This document shows positions 10,789 to 22,090 of a stretch of DNA of 57,163 nt, piece by piece. Positions within the stretch are counted from its first letter, which is position 1. The number at the start of each line of letters is the position of its first letter. A program made the translations under genes and the position numbers. This DNA is from Chara braunii (taxonomy: Eukaryota; Streptophyta; Charophyceae; Charales; Characeae): contig BFEA01000634.1 of assembly GCA_003427395.1 (NCBI GenBank), positions 259,761 through 316,923 on the forward strand. Reading direction: 5' to 3'. Below the pieces are notes generated by a model. The model made no database searches and had not been told where the DNA came from. It worked only from the letters and a program-made list of their open reading frames with translations.

Positions 10789-11406
10789 AGACATATTCAA
10801 AACCTTGATCGGGTTCTAAGCCTACAGGAGGAATACAACCTTACAACAAGTGACAAAAAATCCAAGCATTGCATGAGGGAAGCCACCATCTTGGGTTTTG
10901 TTTGTACTGAGAATGGGCGGAGGCCAGATGTGGAGAAAACAGACAAGATTGTCGAGTGGCCGGTACCCTTCCGCTCAATAACAGATGTGAGGAGCTTCCT
11001 CGGGACTTGTGGATTTTGGAGGAGTTTCGTGAAAAACTTTGCATCCGAGACTGAGCATTTGCGAAAGCTGGTGCGTCAAGATCAGGAATGAGTTTGGGAT
11101 AAGGATCAGGAAGAGACCGTGAAGAGAATAAAGGGGGAATTTAAGGAAGGAGGCTTGGTGTTAGGGGCGCCGAATTACGAGGTTATAGAGGTAAAGTCAT
11201 TCATCATCGAGACGAACGTTGGACCAACTGCCCTGGGAGGAGTCCTCGTTCAGGCAGATGTTGAAGGAAAGGAGAGACCGCTAAGATTTGAGAGTCGAAC
11301 ACTTAATACGACTGAGAGGAACTACTCCCAGTTTAAAAAGGACACGCTTGCGGTGCTCCATTGCCTAAGGATCTTCCAGAACTATGTCTACCTGTCGACA
11401 AGGTGA
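10789..11406 (+). pseudogene. Element E RT thumb and RNase H (truncated)
   Basis: Continues RT (ILGFVCTENGRRPDVEKTDK, then FLGTCGFWRSF), has a stop at 11089-11091 (QE-TGA-VWD) and then RNase H: FIIETNVGPTALGG near 11200 and RNYSQFKKDTLAVLHCL near 11320. The usual TDAG reads TNVG, so the first catalytic aspartate appears to be Asn. Homology ends near NYV (11386), where unrelated sequence begins. Confidence 0.8.
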
Positions 11407-11907
11407 GCTGGCTCGCAAACTCGAACTCTAACAACATTCGTGACTTTCTCTTGACAAGTAGTTTTTTTTTTCCTTTCGCGTTCGACGAGCCCCATAAACC
11501 CCTAAGGAGTCTAGTAGACGGCCAGACGAAACCAATCGGGTCATACACCGGAGTGTTGTCCCTTTGTTAAGTTTTTCATGAACTGCATGACCACGTTCCA
11601 GATTTTTGTTACTATTTTCGTGTCACTTTGACTTTCTTCCTCTTCCACTACTCTCCTTTCTTCCTTCTTCTCGTTTTTATCTTATATCTTCCTCTTCCTT
11701 CTTCTTGACATTTCGATTGGTTGTTGTCTGGTCACGAAAGCTCTATGTTGCAACGGTCCTTCATAAATAAAACTGTTGGCTGTAAAGCTAATTAAACACA
11801 CCCTAAGAGTACAACTGTGAGATAGGGTCTCGCTCCACCACTCACCAAATAAGGCAAATAATGAAAACAGATCTTCTGCAAGAGCATCAAAAGATACGCC
11901 ACATTCA
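11407..11907 (+). other. Unassigned T-rich spacer
   Basis: No coding frame, RNA or transposon feature is supportable here. It has pyrimidine-rich runs (for example TTCTTCCTCTTCC-type around 11630-11710). It begins where element E homology breaks off. Confidence 0.5.
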
Positions 11908-11909
11908 GC

Positions 11910-12230
11910 GGCCTAGCTCAGTTCGTATAAGGCACGCAAGTGCCATTCAAGAGGTCTTGGGTTCAATTCCCATTGACCTCATGTACCTTCCTCGGCAAGC
12001 TTGGCGCCCGCCACCTAAGGATAGGCCGTTGGTCCCCCCGAGTGGCATGTAGCAGAGACTACTCATGTTCATAGGGGGAGGGGACCTGAGGGGAGGCACA
12101 ACGACTAGCCCATTGAAGAAGCTTGGTCCAGATGCTACCAGCTGACCCCTGGCTGGTATCACCTACCTGCCGGTGGGTGCCATTCCCGCATGTTCCCTCG
12201 TTAAAGGCTTGAACACCTACGAATCACCCT
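11910..12230 (+). mobile_element. tRNA-derived SINE-like element
   Basis: At 11914 TAGCTCAGTTCG fits the pol III box A, and GGTTCAATTCC at 11960-11970 fits box B, spaced as in a tRNA gene. The T-arm can form (TTGGG/CCCAT) but the acceptor ends do not pair, so it is not a functional tRNA. A GC-richer body with no coding frame follows. The 3' end is uncertain; I see no clear A-tail or flanking duplication. Confidence 0.45.
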
Positions 12231-12231
12231 G

Positions 12232-12330
12232 GACGGCGGACAAGCGCGGCCAAGTCCGCGGCCTCGGCCGAGTCCGCGACCCCGCGGACACGTCCGCGCG
12301 GCCGCGCGACTTCGCGGACTCGTGGCGGCC
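12232..12330 (+). repeat. GC-rich cluster of GTCCGCG/CGCGGAC motifs
   Basis: About 100 bp in which GTCCGCG or its complement recurs at least five times at irregular spacing, with many CpGs. It is locally self-complementary. No gene is seen. Confidence 0.55.
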
Positions 12331-12407
12331 GGTGGGGAGGGGGGTTGGGGATTCACGAAGCGCCATGGGGCGGCGCAACCCCAGCCCCACCTTCTCAAGC
12401 AAAAAAA

Positions 12408-12445
12408 AATATATATATATATATATATATTTGGGGGGGGGGGGG
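12408..12445 (+). repeat. (AT)n followed by a G-run at a gap edge
   Basis: About 24 bp of alternating A/T, then TT and at least 13 G up to the start of the N block. Confidence 0.85.
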
Positions 12446-12591
12446 NNNNNNNNNNNNNNNNNNNNNNNNNNNNNNNNNNNNNNNNNNNNNNNNNNNNNNN
12501 NNNNNNNNNNNNNNNNNNNNNNNNNNNNNNNNNNNNNNNNNNNNNNNNNNNNNNNNNNNNNNNNNNNNNNNNNNNNNNNNNNNNNNNNNNN
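12446..12591. other. Assembly gap (146 N)
   Basis: Run of N flanked by a G-run on the left and a (CA)n tract on the right, so repeat collapse is the likely cause. Confidence 1.
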
Positions 12592-12596
12592 AGGCG

Positions 12597-12888
12597 CACA
12601 CACACACACACACACAGAGGTAGGATTGTATATTTCCATGTTCTAGGGGAAGATTCATTCGATTTAGCTTTTTTTTTTTCGTTGATTGATTGATTGATTA
12701 ATTGATTGATTAATTGATTGATTAATTGATTGATTAATTGATTGATTGATTGATTGGTGGGGGCGGGGTCACCCCCCCATCCCCAACAGGCCCACACGCA
12801 CACACACACGCAATATTGTATATTTCCATGTTCTAGCGAAAGATTCATTCGATTTCCCTTCTTTTTTTTTCTTCTGATTGATTGATTA

Positions 12889-12941
<53 letters not shown>

Positions 12942-13020
12942 GTGGTGGGGGAGGGGTTGCCCCACCCCCACGCCACCCACCACGCGCTCAAACATACACA
13001 CACACACACACACACACACA
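12597..13020 (+). repeat. 190-bp composite repeat with (GATT)n and (CA)n, two units
   Basis: Two units start with ATTGTATATTTCCATGTTCTAG (first 20 nt identical) at about 12625 and 12815, a 190-bp step. Each has AAGATTCATTCGATTT, a T-run, a (TTGA/TTAA)n block, GGTGGGGG, a C-rich turn and a (CA)n tail. The gap just upstream may hide another unit. No coding potential. Confidence 0.85.
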
Positions 13021-13031
13021 TAGCTGATCTT

Positions 13032-13072
<41 letters not shown>

Positions 13073-13103
13073 TACACGCACACACACACATACACACATA
13101 GCT

Positions 13104-13162
<59 letters not shown>
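12990..13162 (+). repeat. Alternating (CA)n and (CT)n blocks
   Basis: Three CA blocks and two CT blocks alternate, separated by ATAGCTGATC or ATAGCTGTTC. The repetition of ATAGCTG at the junctions shows duplication of a CT-CA unit. Confidence 0.9.
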
Positions 13163-13165
<3 letters not shown>

Positions 13166-14345
13166 CAGGCGGGCGAAGTGCAAGGATGGCTGGAAGGAGG
13201 ATTCACCAAGGCACGGGAGTCGGCGGGTAAGAGCGGGGGGACGGACGGAGCAGCGTCGAAGCTGTAAAGGAAAAAGATGGGCCTCGGTTCTCTGAAAAAG
13301 ATTCCGCAGGATGAAAAGGACCGAGAAATTCCAAACAAGAACCACAGGCGCGACACGCACCACTGTTGTCACGCCAGCCCGTTTTGTGCTTATTATGCCC
13401 CGTAGAGTACGCGATGGGCAGCAGTTATGGGTCAAGGGAGTGCTCAAAGATCGCAATAACCGGAGTCCGATTACAAGCACAACCCGTGCGGATAATGGAA
13501 GGAATAGCAGAACATGCATAGTTACAGCGTGACAATTGAATCCTCTCCCGCCAGTCTGTCTTAATTTTTTGGGAAAACCCCTTTTCTTTGTAATCTTTTA
13601 GTTTTTTAATTTTTTAATTTTTTGGTTTTAAATTTTACAAGTTTTTCGCCCCTCCCTCGTTTCGTGTCCTTTCCTTCCTGGTTTCTTTTTCTTGACGGTT
13701 CGTACACAGGTCACCAGTAGTGACGTTTCACCCAACTGGGTAGGATGATCAGCAGGCGTGAGATACGGGTCGTATTCTCCCAATCAGAGGGAGATGTTTT
13801 CGGAATTTTTTTGTACTGTCATTGGTGTTTTTGCTTGTTTTTATTATTTGCTTTTTTTTCTTCTTTTTTTTTTTTTTTTTGCTCAGTCTCCCGCTTCACG
13901 TCACCAACGACATTTGAGTTGCCCGCGGGCAATGTCCCTCGGAAAGTGATGATGACGGAGCACCATTTGAGCAAGAGGTATTTCCCTCAGTCTTTCATTA
14001 TCGGATCGACACACAAGCTCTCCGCTCGGCCGTAATTTGTGGCGACAGACCGAGTGGCGGCAAGCGTTCCAGTTGGCGGGAGCTCGAGCAGACGGTGGTT
14101 GGGCCTTACACCGGGACAACGGTGGCCTACGGATACATTCGCCATAGATTACCAAGTGGATCAGGAATTGCTCGATCGGATGATCGACGACGAAGAAGAC
14201 AGGGTAGAAGTTTGTTCGCCCTCACCTCCTGAATTTCCTGACCATATCTATTGCTTACAACGCGCCACGCATGCACCACGCAGCCGCACGACCTTCCATT
14301 CCTTGCGCTAATCTCTCTTTTGTGCACTGCAGATTTGGGTTGTAG
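13163..14345 (+). other. Unassigned region with T-runs
   Basis: No recognisable gene. The part 13560-13900 has long T-runs. Between 14039 and 14311 a 90-codon open frame (MATDRVAASVPVGG...) contains LLDRMIDDEEDRVEVCSPSP. It has no family I know and no support beyond being open. A pyrimidine stretch followed by GCACTGCAG at 14308-14331 could be a splice acceptor. Confidence 0.35.
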
Positions 14346-14606
14346 ATGATACGAATCTTCTTTCCGTTCCAACTTCTGCGTTGGGCGGTTTGTAGACTAG
14401 TCGAACTTGGGTCGATGGCGCTGAACAGAGAGGGGGTGGAGGAGAAGATGGGGGTGGCCGTCGAAATATCAGCCTACGTTTTGCTCGCTTTTGTTGCCTT
14501 GCTTGCTTTTCTGGCTTTCTTGCACCACTTGCAAGCTATGCCGCCTCGATCGCCGCTCCGACTCCCGAAGCATTTAGGATTTGAAAGCAGGTGTTCCCTC
14601 TTATGA
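14346..14606 (+). CDS. Possible host exon fragment with one membrane segment
   Basis: An 86-codon open frame; the internal ATG at 14415 gives MALNREGVEEKMGVAVEISA followed by a strongly hydrophobic YVLLAFVALLAFLAFL and a basic, proline-rich stretch. It resembles a type II signal anchor. It lies just after a splice-acceptor-like site and ends only 7 bp before the LTR of element B. It could be the first coding exon of a host gene disrupted by B, or chance. I do not recognise the protein. Confidence 0.25.
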   Translation: MIRIFFPFQLLRWAVCRLVELGSMALNREGVEEKMGVAVEISAYVLLAFVALLAFLAFLHHLQAMPPRSPLRLPKHLGFESRCSLL

Positions 14607-15094
14607 AGCCGTTGTCGACCGGTAGAAGGGGTCTTCCGGCACGCCGTCCGAACCCTATGCCTCACGCCGCGTCTGTCACCCGCGGGAGGGTCGGTCGGGG
14701 CTCCTGTAATCTGCACAAAACATGTCATCCACATCGACGAAAACAAGCACCGTAGCCGACCGTAACCAATGCAAGAACAGACTCATGAAACACTGTCTGG
14801 CAGAAACAAAAGAAGTGGCTGCATTCTGTCCAAAATAATAGGATGTGAAACGCTCGTTCATGCCTCAGCCGTACACCTCGACCCCGTGTCACGAAAGTCC
14901 GTCCGAGGTCCTACAGACCTAGTCGACAAACGCCGCCTAATCCTCCTCCGGATTAGGTGGCGCTTGTAACGCGCCCGTCGATCCCAGGGAATAGTACTCG
15001 AACTCTCAGTGTCAGACGTAACCTCCCTCGCCCACCGGGGCCAAAGCTCTAGATCGACAGTGACCATAGTTCTGATGTACCCCTTCGGAAAGGC

Positions 15095-15390
15095 TCGGAC
15101 CAGATGTGCCTCCTCGGAAAGCTCACTTCGTGAAAAGTACCTGCTTGAGAGGCCTTCTTCGGTCGTACCTCTTCGGAAAACCCACTTCACGAATGTACCC
15201 ACTCGAGAAGCCTTCTTCGGTCGCACCTCTTTGGAAAGCCCACTTCACGAATGTACCCGCTCGAGAAGCCCCCTACGGTTGTACCTCTTCGAAAAGCCCA
15301 CTTCACGAATGTACCCGCTCGAAAGGCCCCCTTCGGTCGTACCTCCTCGAAAAGGCCACTTCACGAAAAGTATCTCTTCGGGATAGCGAC
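15095..15390. repeat. 58-bp tandem repeat in the B LTR
   Basis: The GGTCG (GGTTG) of the phrase TTCGGTCGTACCTC recurs at 15161, 15219, 15277 and 15335, exactly 58 bp apart. Each unit includes CCCACTTCACGAATGTACCC and CTCGAGAAGCC-like phrases. The period is not divisible by three. The same array is at 53680-53910 and, inverted, at 56630-56900. Confidence 0.9.
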
Positions 15391-15394
15391 CCTT

Positions 15395-15910
15395 CAGTAA
15401 AGTACCCCTCTGGTAAAAATGCCCGCTCGGTGAAGTATCCTCTAGGTAAAATATACGCTCGGTAAGGTGTCGCCTGGTAAAAATGTTCGCCCGAGAAAAA
15501 GCCCACTCGGTGATGTGTCCGCGCGGTGAAGTACCCACTCGGTAAAATGCCCCCTCGGCAAAATGCCCCCTCGCCGAAGTGTCCGCTCGATAAAAGGTGT
15601 CCGCCCCGGTAAAAGTGTCCGCTAGGTAAAAGAGTCCGCTCGGTAAGGTCCCCACTTGATAAAAACGCCCGCGCGGTAAAGTATCCGCTCGGTAAAAATG
15701 GCCGGTCAGCAAAGTGCCAGCTCGGTAAAATGCCCCTTCGGCGGAATCGCTCGCTCATTAAAAGTGCCTGATCGGAAAAAGTGTCCCCTTCAGTTGAGTG
15801 ACCTCCGGTAGAATGGCCCCTTCGATGGAGCGCCCTTCCAGTAGAACGCCCCATTGGGTAGAGTGTCCCTTCGGCAGAGCGCCCCTCCGGTAGAACGCCC
15901 CCTCCGCAGG
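15395..15910. repeat. ~18-bp degenerate tandem repeat in the B LTR
   Basis: More than twenty units of CCGCTCGGTAAAAATGTC type with a step of 17-20 bp, gradually changing toward CCTTCGGTAGAACGCCCC at the right end. In one minus-strand frame it reads as six-residue units (FYRADT/GHFAEG-like). Inverted in element C at 56080-56600. Confidence 0.85.
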
Positions 15911-16129
15911 TTCTTGCTCGGAACACGTTCAATAGACCCGGTCGGCTCTGAAGATCTGACAACCCCTAAATATTACGCTCAGTCAGATGAACCGCTGCCT
16001 GTTCAGAAAGCCCATTCCGTTAGACGGCTCAAAAAGGGCCCCAAAATCGTCATCTCACGTGATCTCCAATCCGGTACGAGCTCGCGCTCGACGATGTGTT
16101 GCAGTTCCCCAGGTCTCCGTTGCTCGTCT

Positions 16130-17230
16130 TCTGTGCGCACGCGCGTGGGGGCGCACGAGTGCGTACGTCTCCCCTTGTACCCCTGATCTGATGTGCGCAT
16201 GCGGTGAGCCTCCTTCGCTGCCCTACACAGGTATGTGCGCGTACTCTGTTCCGCCCGGATGAGTGCCCGAGGACAAATCCTCCTGCTCCCGCTGTCTCGC
16301 CCGGGTTCCCGTGCGTGTATGGACTCTCCCCGCTGTCTCGCACTAGTGCGCGGTTCAGTCGCTAGTGATTCCTCTGTGTGCGAGATGATGCGTGACTTCC
16401 TCCACTCTGCAGCAGGTGTGACCATCCGTGTGTGCTCTATGGTGCACGAGCTACCCCCTGTCCGGATTCTCATAAGAATGCGCGCGGAAGTGCGCCCGTG
16501 TCCGCGCCCTCGTACACTAGTCCCCCCCTAGCTTCCCGCCGGGGTGTACGAGCATGCACGGCTCTCCTCCACTACCCTGCGCGGATGCGCGCATGTATGT
16601 GATCCTTCCCCCCCCGCTGCTTCACGCGAGTGCACGCGTGTGTGTGAGGGAGCGCAACCTCGCCCCGATGTCCCACGGGTGCGCGCGGGTACGAATGGTC
16701 CCCCGCTACTTCGCGCGGTGCGTGCGTGTGCACGGGTCTCCCGCAACTCCGTCTGGCACGTGCGTGTGCACAGGTCTCCCGATACTCCGCGCAGATGAGT
16801 GCGTGCGCGCAGGTTTCCCCGCTACTCAGCGCAGGTGCACACGTGCACGCGGATCCGCACTATGCCTCCCGCTACCCCGCGGGCATACGCGCGTGCGCGG
16901 GTCTTCCCTGCTACTCTGTGCGAGTGCGCGTGTGCGCGCCGATGTGCGAATGTGTGCCAGAGTGCGCGAGTGAGCGCGCGTATGTGCGAATGTGTGGCAG
17001 AGTGCGCGAGTGTGTGGTGTACGGGCGGGCGAGCGCGAATGTACGCAAATATGCGCGCGAGAGTGCCCAAGTGCATGCGCGTGGACGCGCAAATATGCGC
17101 AAGTGTGCGCTTGCGTGCCCGCGAATGGGCATAGGTATGTTCCTGTGTAAGCGCGGATGTACCCCTCTACCCCGCTCAGCCGTGCCCACGTGCGTCAGGG
17201 ATCGTGATCGTCCGCGTGGGGCGTGCTAGT
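16130..17230. repeat. Alternating purine-pyrimidine (GC/GT/AC) tract in the B LTR
   Basis: About 1.1 kb rich in GTGCGCG, GCGCGAGTGTG and related steps, densest at 16900-17130. Long open frames of R/A/V/C-rich composition here are composition artefacts. The same tract is inverted in C (54830-55930). Alternating CG/TG steps favour left-handed Z-DNA. Confidence 0.7.
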
Positions 17231-18051
17231 CTCTCGTGCACCTATCTCCCGCGTGCCTGTGCCGTGCGCCTCCCCTTCTATGCGCTCGTCCGTGCGCCTT
17301 AAGTCTGCCTCCCTGTAGTCCCGTGCGCCTGAAGCCTACATGCGAAGAACTGTCCCACTCTTGGGTCCAGTTCGGCTTAAGTACCCTGCCGGGCCCTTCC
17401 CACAAGTGTGTGCCCCGGCTCCAGGCACACCGAGGCTGTTGAACACTTGCAGCGCCTCGGTACCAAGGTTGTGCCCGGGCCTGATTGGGCCCCCGAAAAG
17501 GTCCTGGTGAAAAGGGCCTACTTATCGTGAACTGGGCCCTTTGCAACGCCCTGGTACCGCGGCTGTCCCCGAGCCTGTCCCAGGTCTGCCCGGGCCTATG
17601 CGGTCCCCACACAGCAGCGGTACCGCCCTTCGGGAAAAATCAGGCAGGCCTGAAGGTGGAAATTGGTCCCATCCTGCGCGTTCCAGCGGGAACGTCCCTT
17701 CGGAAGAGAACTCGACTAGTCCAATGGGCCCCTTGCCCGTGGTGTCGGCCCGGGCCATGGTCGGTGAGTCCTGACCGGATAAAGTAGTCCTCTCGTTCGC
17801 AGTGTCGGCCCGCTTCATGGTCGGCGTATCCCGATCACTGAAAATGACGTCGAGCAATGATAACGCCTCGCCGCTCTCCGGCGTGTCGTCCCGCCGCATG
17901 GTAGGTAAATGTCGTCAGCCCGGTCGGTCCCAGCGTGGGCCCGCCTCACAGTTGATGAAGCCCGGCCAGGTAGAATACCGTCGAGTGAAGGTCTCGTCAC
18001 GTGCCTTCGGAAAGGAAGTAAAGGGCGGCGTAGTATCGGAGCCGCCCGACA

Positions 18052-18072
18052 GCACCCCCCCCCCCCATTCTC
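18052..18072 (-). promoter_or_regulatory. Polypurine tract of element B
   Basis: The minus strand reads GAGAATG followed by about twelve G and TGC directly before the LTR start TGTCGGG. This is the expected plus-strand primer site of an LTR retrotransposon and confirms orientation. Confidence 0.8.
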
Positions 18073-18448
18073 GACATCCTCGTCGAGCGAATATTGGGAT
18101 TTGAAGGAAGGTAATCTGCAAAAGATGGATGACTTCTAATCTCTACCCATCAACCCTCGATCATCCTCTTTGTCGTGCTCGGATGTCTTTCTTTTGTTTT
18201 TCCTTCGTGTTTGACTTTCTCCTAGTGAGCTTTGTTTTGACGCCTAAGTGTTTGTCTGGTGGAGTACATCTAACATGTCGGCGGTGGTTTTTTGTTTTTT
18301 CTATTATTAGGGCATTTCTGATGACTTGTTTAGCCTTTTTCTTCGTCTCCCTTTTTGTCGCCGCCAACTTCTTGACGTCGGACTTGGTGTTCTTGGTGTG
18401 TTTGCGTTGGATATGTCGGACCCCTAGTAGTTTGTGTTGTATCTTTTT
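18073..18448 (-). other. 3' untranslated tail of element B
   Basis: Between the end of the integrase tail and the polypurine tract. T-rich on the plus strand, with no supportable gene. Confidence 0.5.
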
Positions 18449-19802
18449 TTAAGATTGTTTGGAGGATTCTAGTACTTGAGAAGTGATTTGTGCGGCAGGC
18501 TGTACTGCGTGCCGATTGGAGGACTCTCCTACTTCGGAGGTGGTTGGTGCTGTGGGTACTTCTAAGGACTCACCCTTCTTCTTACCTTTTTTTGGGTGCC
18601 TATGGGCATCATTTTTCTGCCTGATTTTTTCTGTACGTGAAATATTCTCTGTTCGGTCTTTACGGGCTCCAGACACCGGTTCCTTCCATCTTGTGCCGTC
18701 TAATTCCTCTATTAAGTAGGCTCCGCCTTCTAGTCTTTTGACTACTCTATAGGGCCCCATCCATCTGTTTGCTAGTTTCCCTGTCCATGTTCTCTCTAAT
18801 GAGGAGTCATAGAGCAGAACGAGGCTCTCCGTAAGTATCCTTTCTTGCCTGACCCGAAGGTTCCTATCCCATCTTTCTTTCTCTTTTCCTCTCTGGATCT
18901 TTAACTTGTCTATGATATCTAGGATGTTATCCTGAAGAGTTCCGACTATCTGTTTTGATTCTTGCGGCCAACAACAGTTCTCTGGTGGCGATCTCTTCCC
19001 AGTCAATCGTTTGTCAAGAGTCGATATGAAATTCTATAGGTAAGAAACAATGGCGTCCAAACCATAACGTGTAGGACGGATATCCTGTAGTTGAGCGAAC
19101 CGTAATGTCATCTGCCCAGACGACAAATCTCAGATATTTTGGTCAACTCTTCTCTTTTCCTTCGCACCATTTAGCGAACGCATTGACAAGAGACTGATGC
19201 CCTCTTTCTATAGGAGCGTTAGTTTGAGGATGATATGTTGTGGATAACGATACTCGTATTCCCGATCTTTGGAGCAATTCTTGGACTTCTTTAGCCATAA
19301 ACTTTGATCCCCTATCCATGACAATTTTGCCTACGCAGCCGTAGCCAGTGATATATTCAGTCAAATATCCACTAACTGCCTTACCTATTTTTTGGCGTAG
19401 TGGCTATGCGTCCACGAATCCAGTCAAGTCGTCTCTAATGTCTATGATGTAGTTCATTCCTCCTTCTCCCTTGGGCATCTTGACTAAGTCTACGTGGACT
19501 TCCTAGCCTATTGTTGTGGGATAAAGGAAACAAGGGTTCTTTATATTTGACTACCGTTCTCTTCTGGCATTCTACGCATGTCAGCCAATATGATTTTACG
19601 TCCTTATATAAGTCATCCCACCAGCAGAGGTTCTTAATTTTTTCAAAGGTTCCTTTTACTCCTCTATGTCCTCCGACGATGCCATCGTGAAATTCCGCTA
19701 TTATCTCCCGACGCTCGTCCTCATCACAGACACTCTCATTGACATTCCATTTTTAGGTCGTCTCTTAAAGAGGTGTCCTGCCTTGAGGCAATATTGTTGA
19801 GC
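18449..19802 (-). pseudogene. Element B integrase (broken)
   Basis: From right to left: remains of the zinc-binding N-terminus with CVECQKRT near 19560-19590, the core with IVMDRGSKF (second catalytic Asp) and TYHPQTNAPIERGHQ (Glu) in 19143-19364. A TGA follows at 19143-19145 where element A has SDWP, then YPSYTLWFGRH-like remains. The C-terminal part 18449-19006 is open (KLANRWMGPYRVVKRLEGG) and ends in a polar K/E-rich tail. Several further stops and frame changes fall between 19365 and 19800. It would insert cDNA into the genome. Confidence 0.85.
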
Positions 19803-20420
19803 TTATTTCCTGAGCTTGTCATCTAATTCGATTTCCCCCGTAAGATAACGCCCTATCTTATGATACTTGTCAATGTACAGATTGTCAAGGAATAAGGAAG
19901 TTCCTCCTACAGCGGGCTCTATTTTTAAAGAGTTGATGTCCATTTGTAAAAATTTGTCAATACCACTAGGCGACCCTAGGTCTCCTTCTTCTAGTGGGAT
20001 TCCTGAGAGACCATCAGCAACTGAGTTCTTACCTCCGGATATTCGCTCTACTACGTCGTCAAACATCCTTATATGCATGAGCCACCTCGTGACCGTTGGA
20101 TCTGTCAATGAGAAGTTTTTTTGTAAGACAGCTGCCACTGCTGTCGGATCGACCCGCAGTAGGAACCTTCGCCCATAAATATAATGTCGAATAACATTTA
20201 AACAATGTAACACGCCTAGAACTTCTTTCTTAAATTGTGAGTACTTTCTTTCGGTGACGTTAAAGGTCTTACTCTCGAATCTGAGAGGCTGCTCATTGCC
20301 AGTCTGATCCTTTTGAGCCAAGACTCCAGCAACAGAGGCAGGTCCCGCATCTGTACATAGGCGAATGGCCGATTTTCCTCATCTTCGAAGTAAGGTACTC
20401 CCAGGACTTGGCCATCTTCC
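19803..20420 (-). pseudogene. Element B RNase H
   Basis: Open from about 20370 with TDAGPASVAGVLAQKD and, near 20270, LRFESKTFNVTERKYSQFKK, the two characteristic blocks of Ty3/gypsy RNase H. LRVDPTAVAAVLQ and an ADGLS motif follow. It would degrade RNA in the RNA-DNA hybrid. The segment is isolated from RT by stops at 20546-20548 and 20474-20476, and the catalytic Asp of TDAG is retained. Confidence 0.85.
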
Positions 20421-20545
20421 CTAAACTCATCTTTTAACGTTCTTACTGTATCCTCTTGTTCATTCGTCCATTGTCATTCTACTCCCTTGCGCAAGACCTT
20501 TCTTAGGGGTTCTGCCTTTGCAGCATAGCCTTTTATGAAATTCTT

Positions 20546-22090
<1,545 letters not shown>

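Larger units (their letters stand above)
6924..11400 (+). mobile_element. Element E: decayed Ty3/gypsy gag-pol remnant
   Basis: A plus-strand series of gag, CCHC-like, protease, RT and RNase H fragments in the usual Ty3/gypsy order, with several stops and frameshifts. It starts abruptly at the D LTR edge, lacking the gag N-terminus. It stops inside RNase H near 11386, lacking the rest of RNase H, the integrase and any LTR. Its wording differs from elements A/B (YIDD rather than FLDD, DTGA rather than DNGS), so it is a separate family. Confidence 0.85.
14613..18051 (-). mobile_element. 3' LTR of element B (3.4 kb)
   Basis: On the minus strand it runs from TGTCGGGCGGCTCCGATAC (18051) to CCGGTCGACA (14613). 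It is preceded by a G-rich polypurine tract at 18052-18072, which fixes it as the 3' LTR of the minus-strand element. The same sequence recurs at 53166-53975 (same orientation) and 54012-57163 (opposite orientation). It contains 58-bp and 18-bp tandem repeats and a long alternating GC/GT stretch. Confidence 0.85.

Noticed and set aside
11910-11980. Functional tRNA gene
   Set aside because: Boxes A and B are present but the acceptor stem does not pair and no convincing anticodon arm forms.
12201-13519. Open frames through (CA)n, (GATT)n and the N gap
   Set aside because: Simple-sequence translation (Thr-His, Cys-Val, Ile-Asn-Gln-Ser) with no gene-like context.
15095-15390. CRISPR-like array
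   Set aside because: The 58-bp units are continuous tandem repeats without distinct spacers, and the context is an LTR in a eukaryotic genome.
16003-17229. Many overlapping Arg/Ala/Val/Cys-rich frames, also at 54696-55771
   Set aside because: They arise from alternating GC/GT steps in the LTR and are open on both strands.
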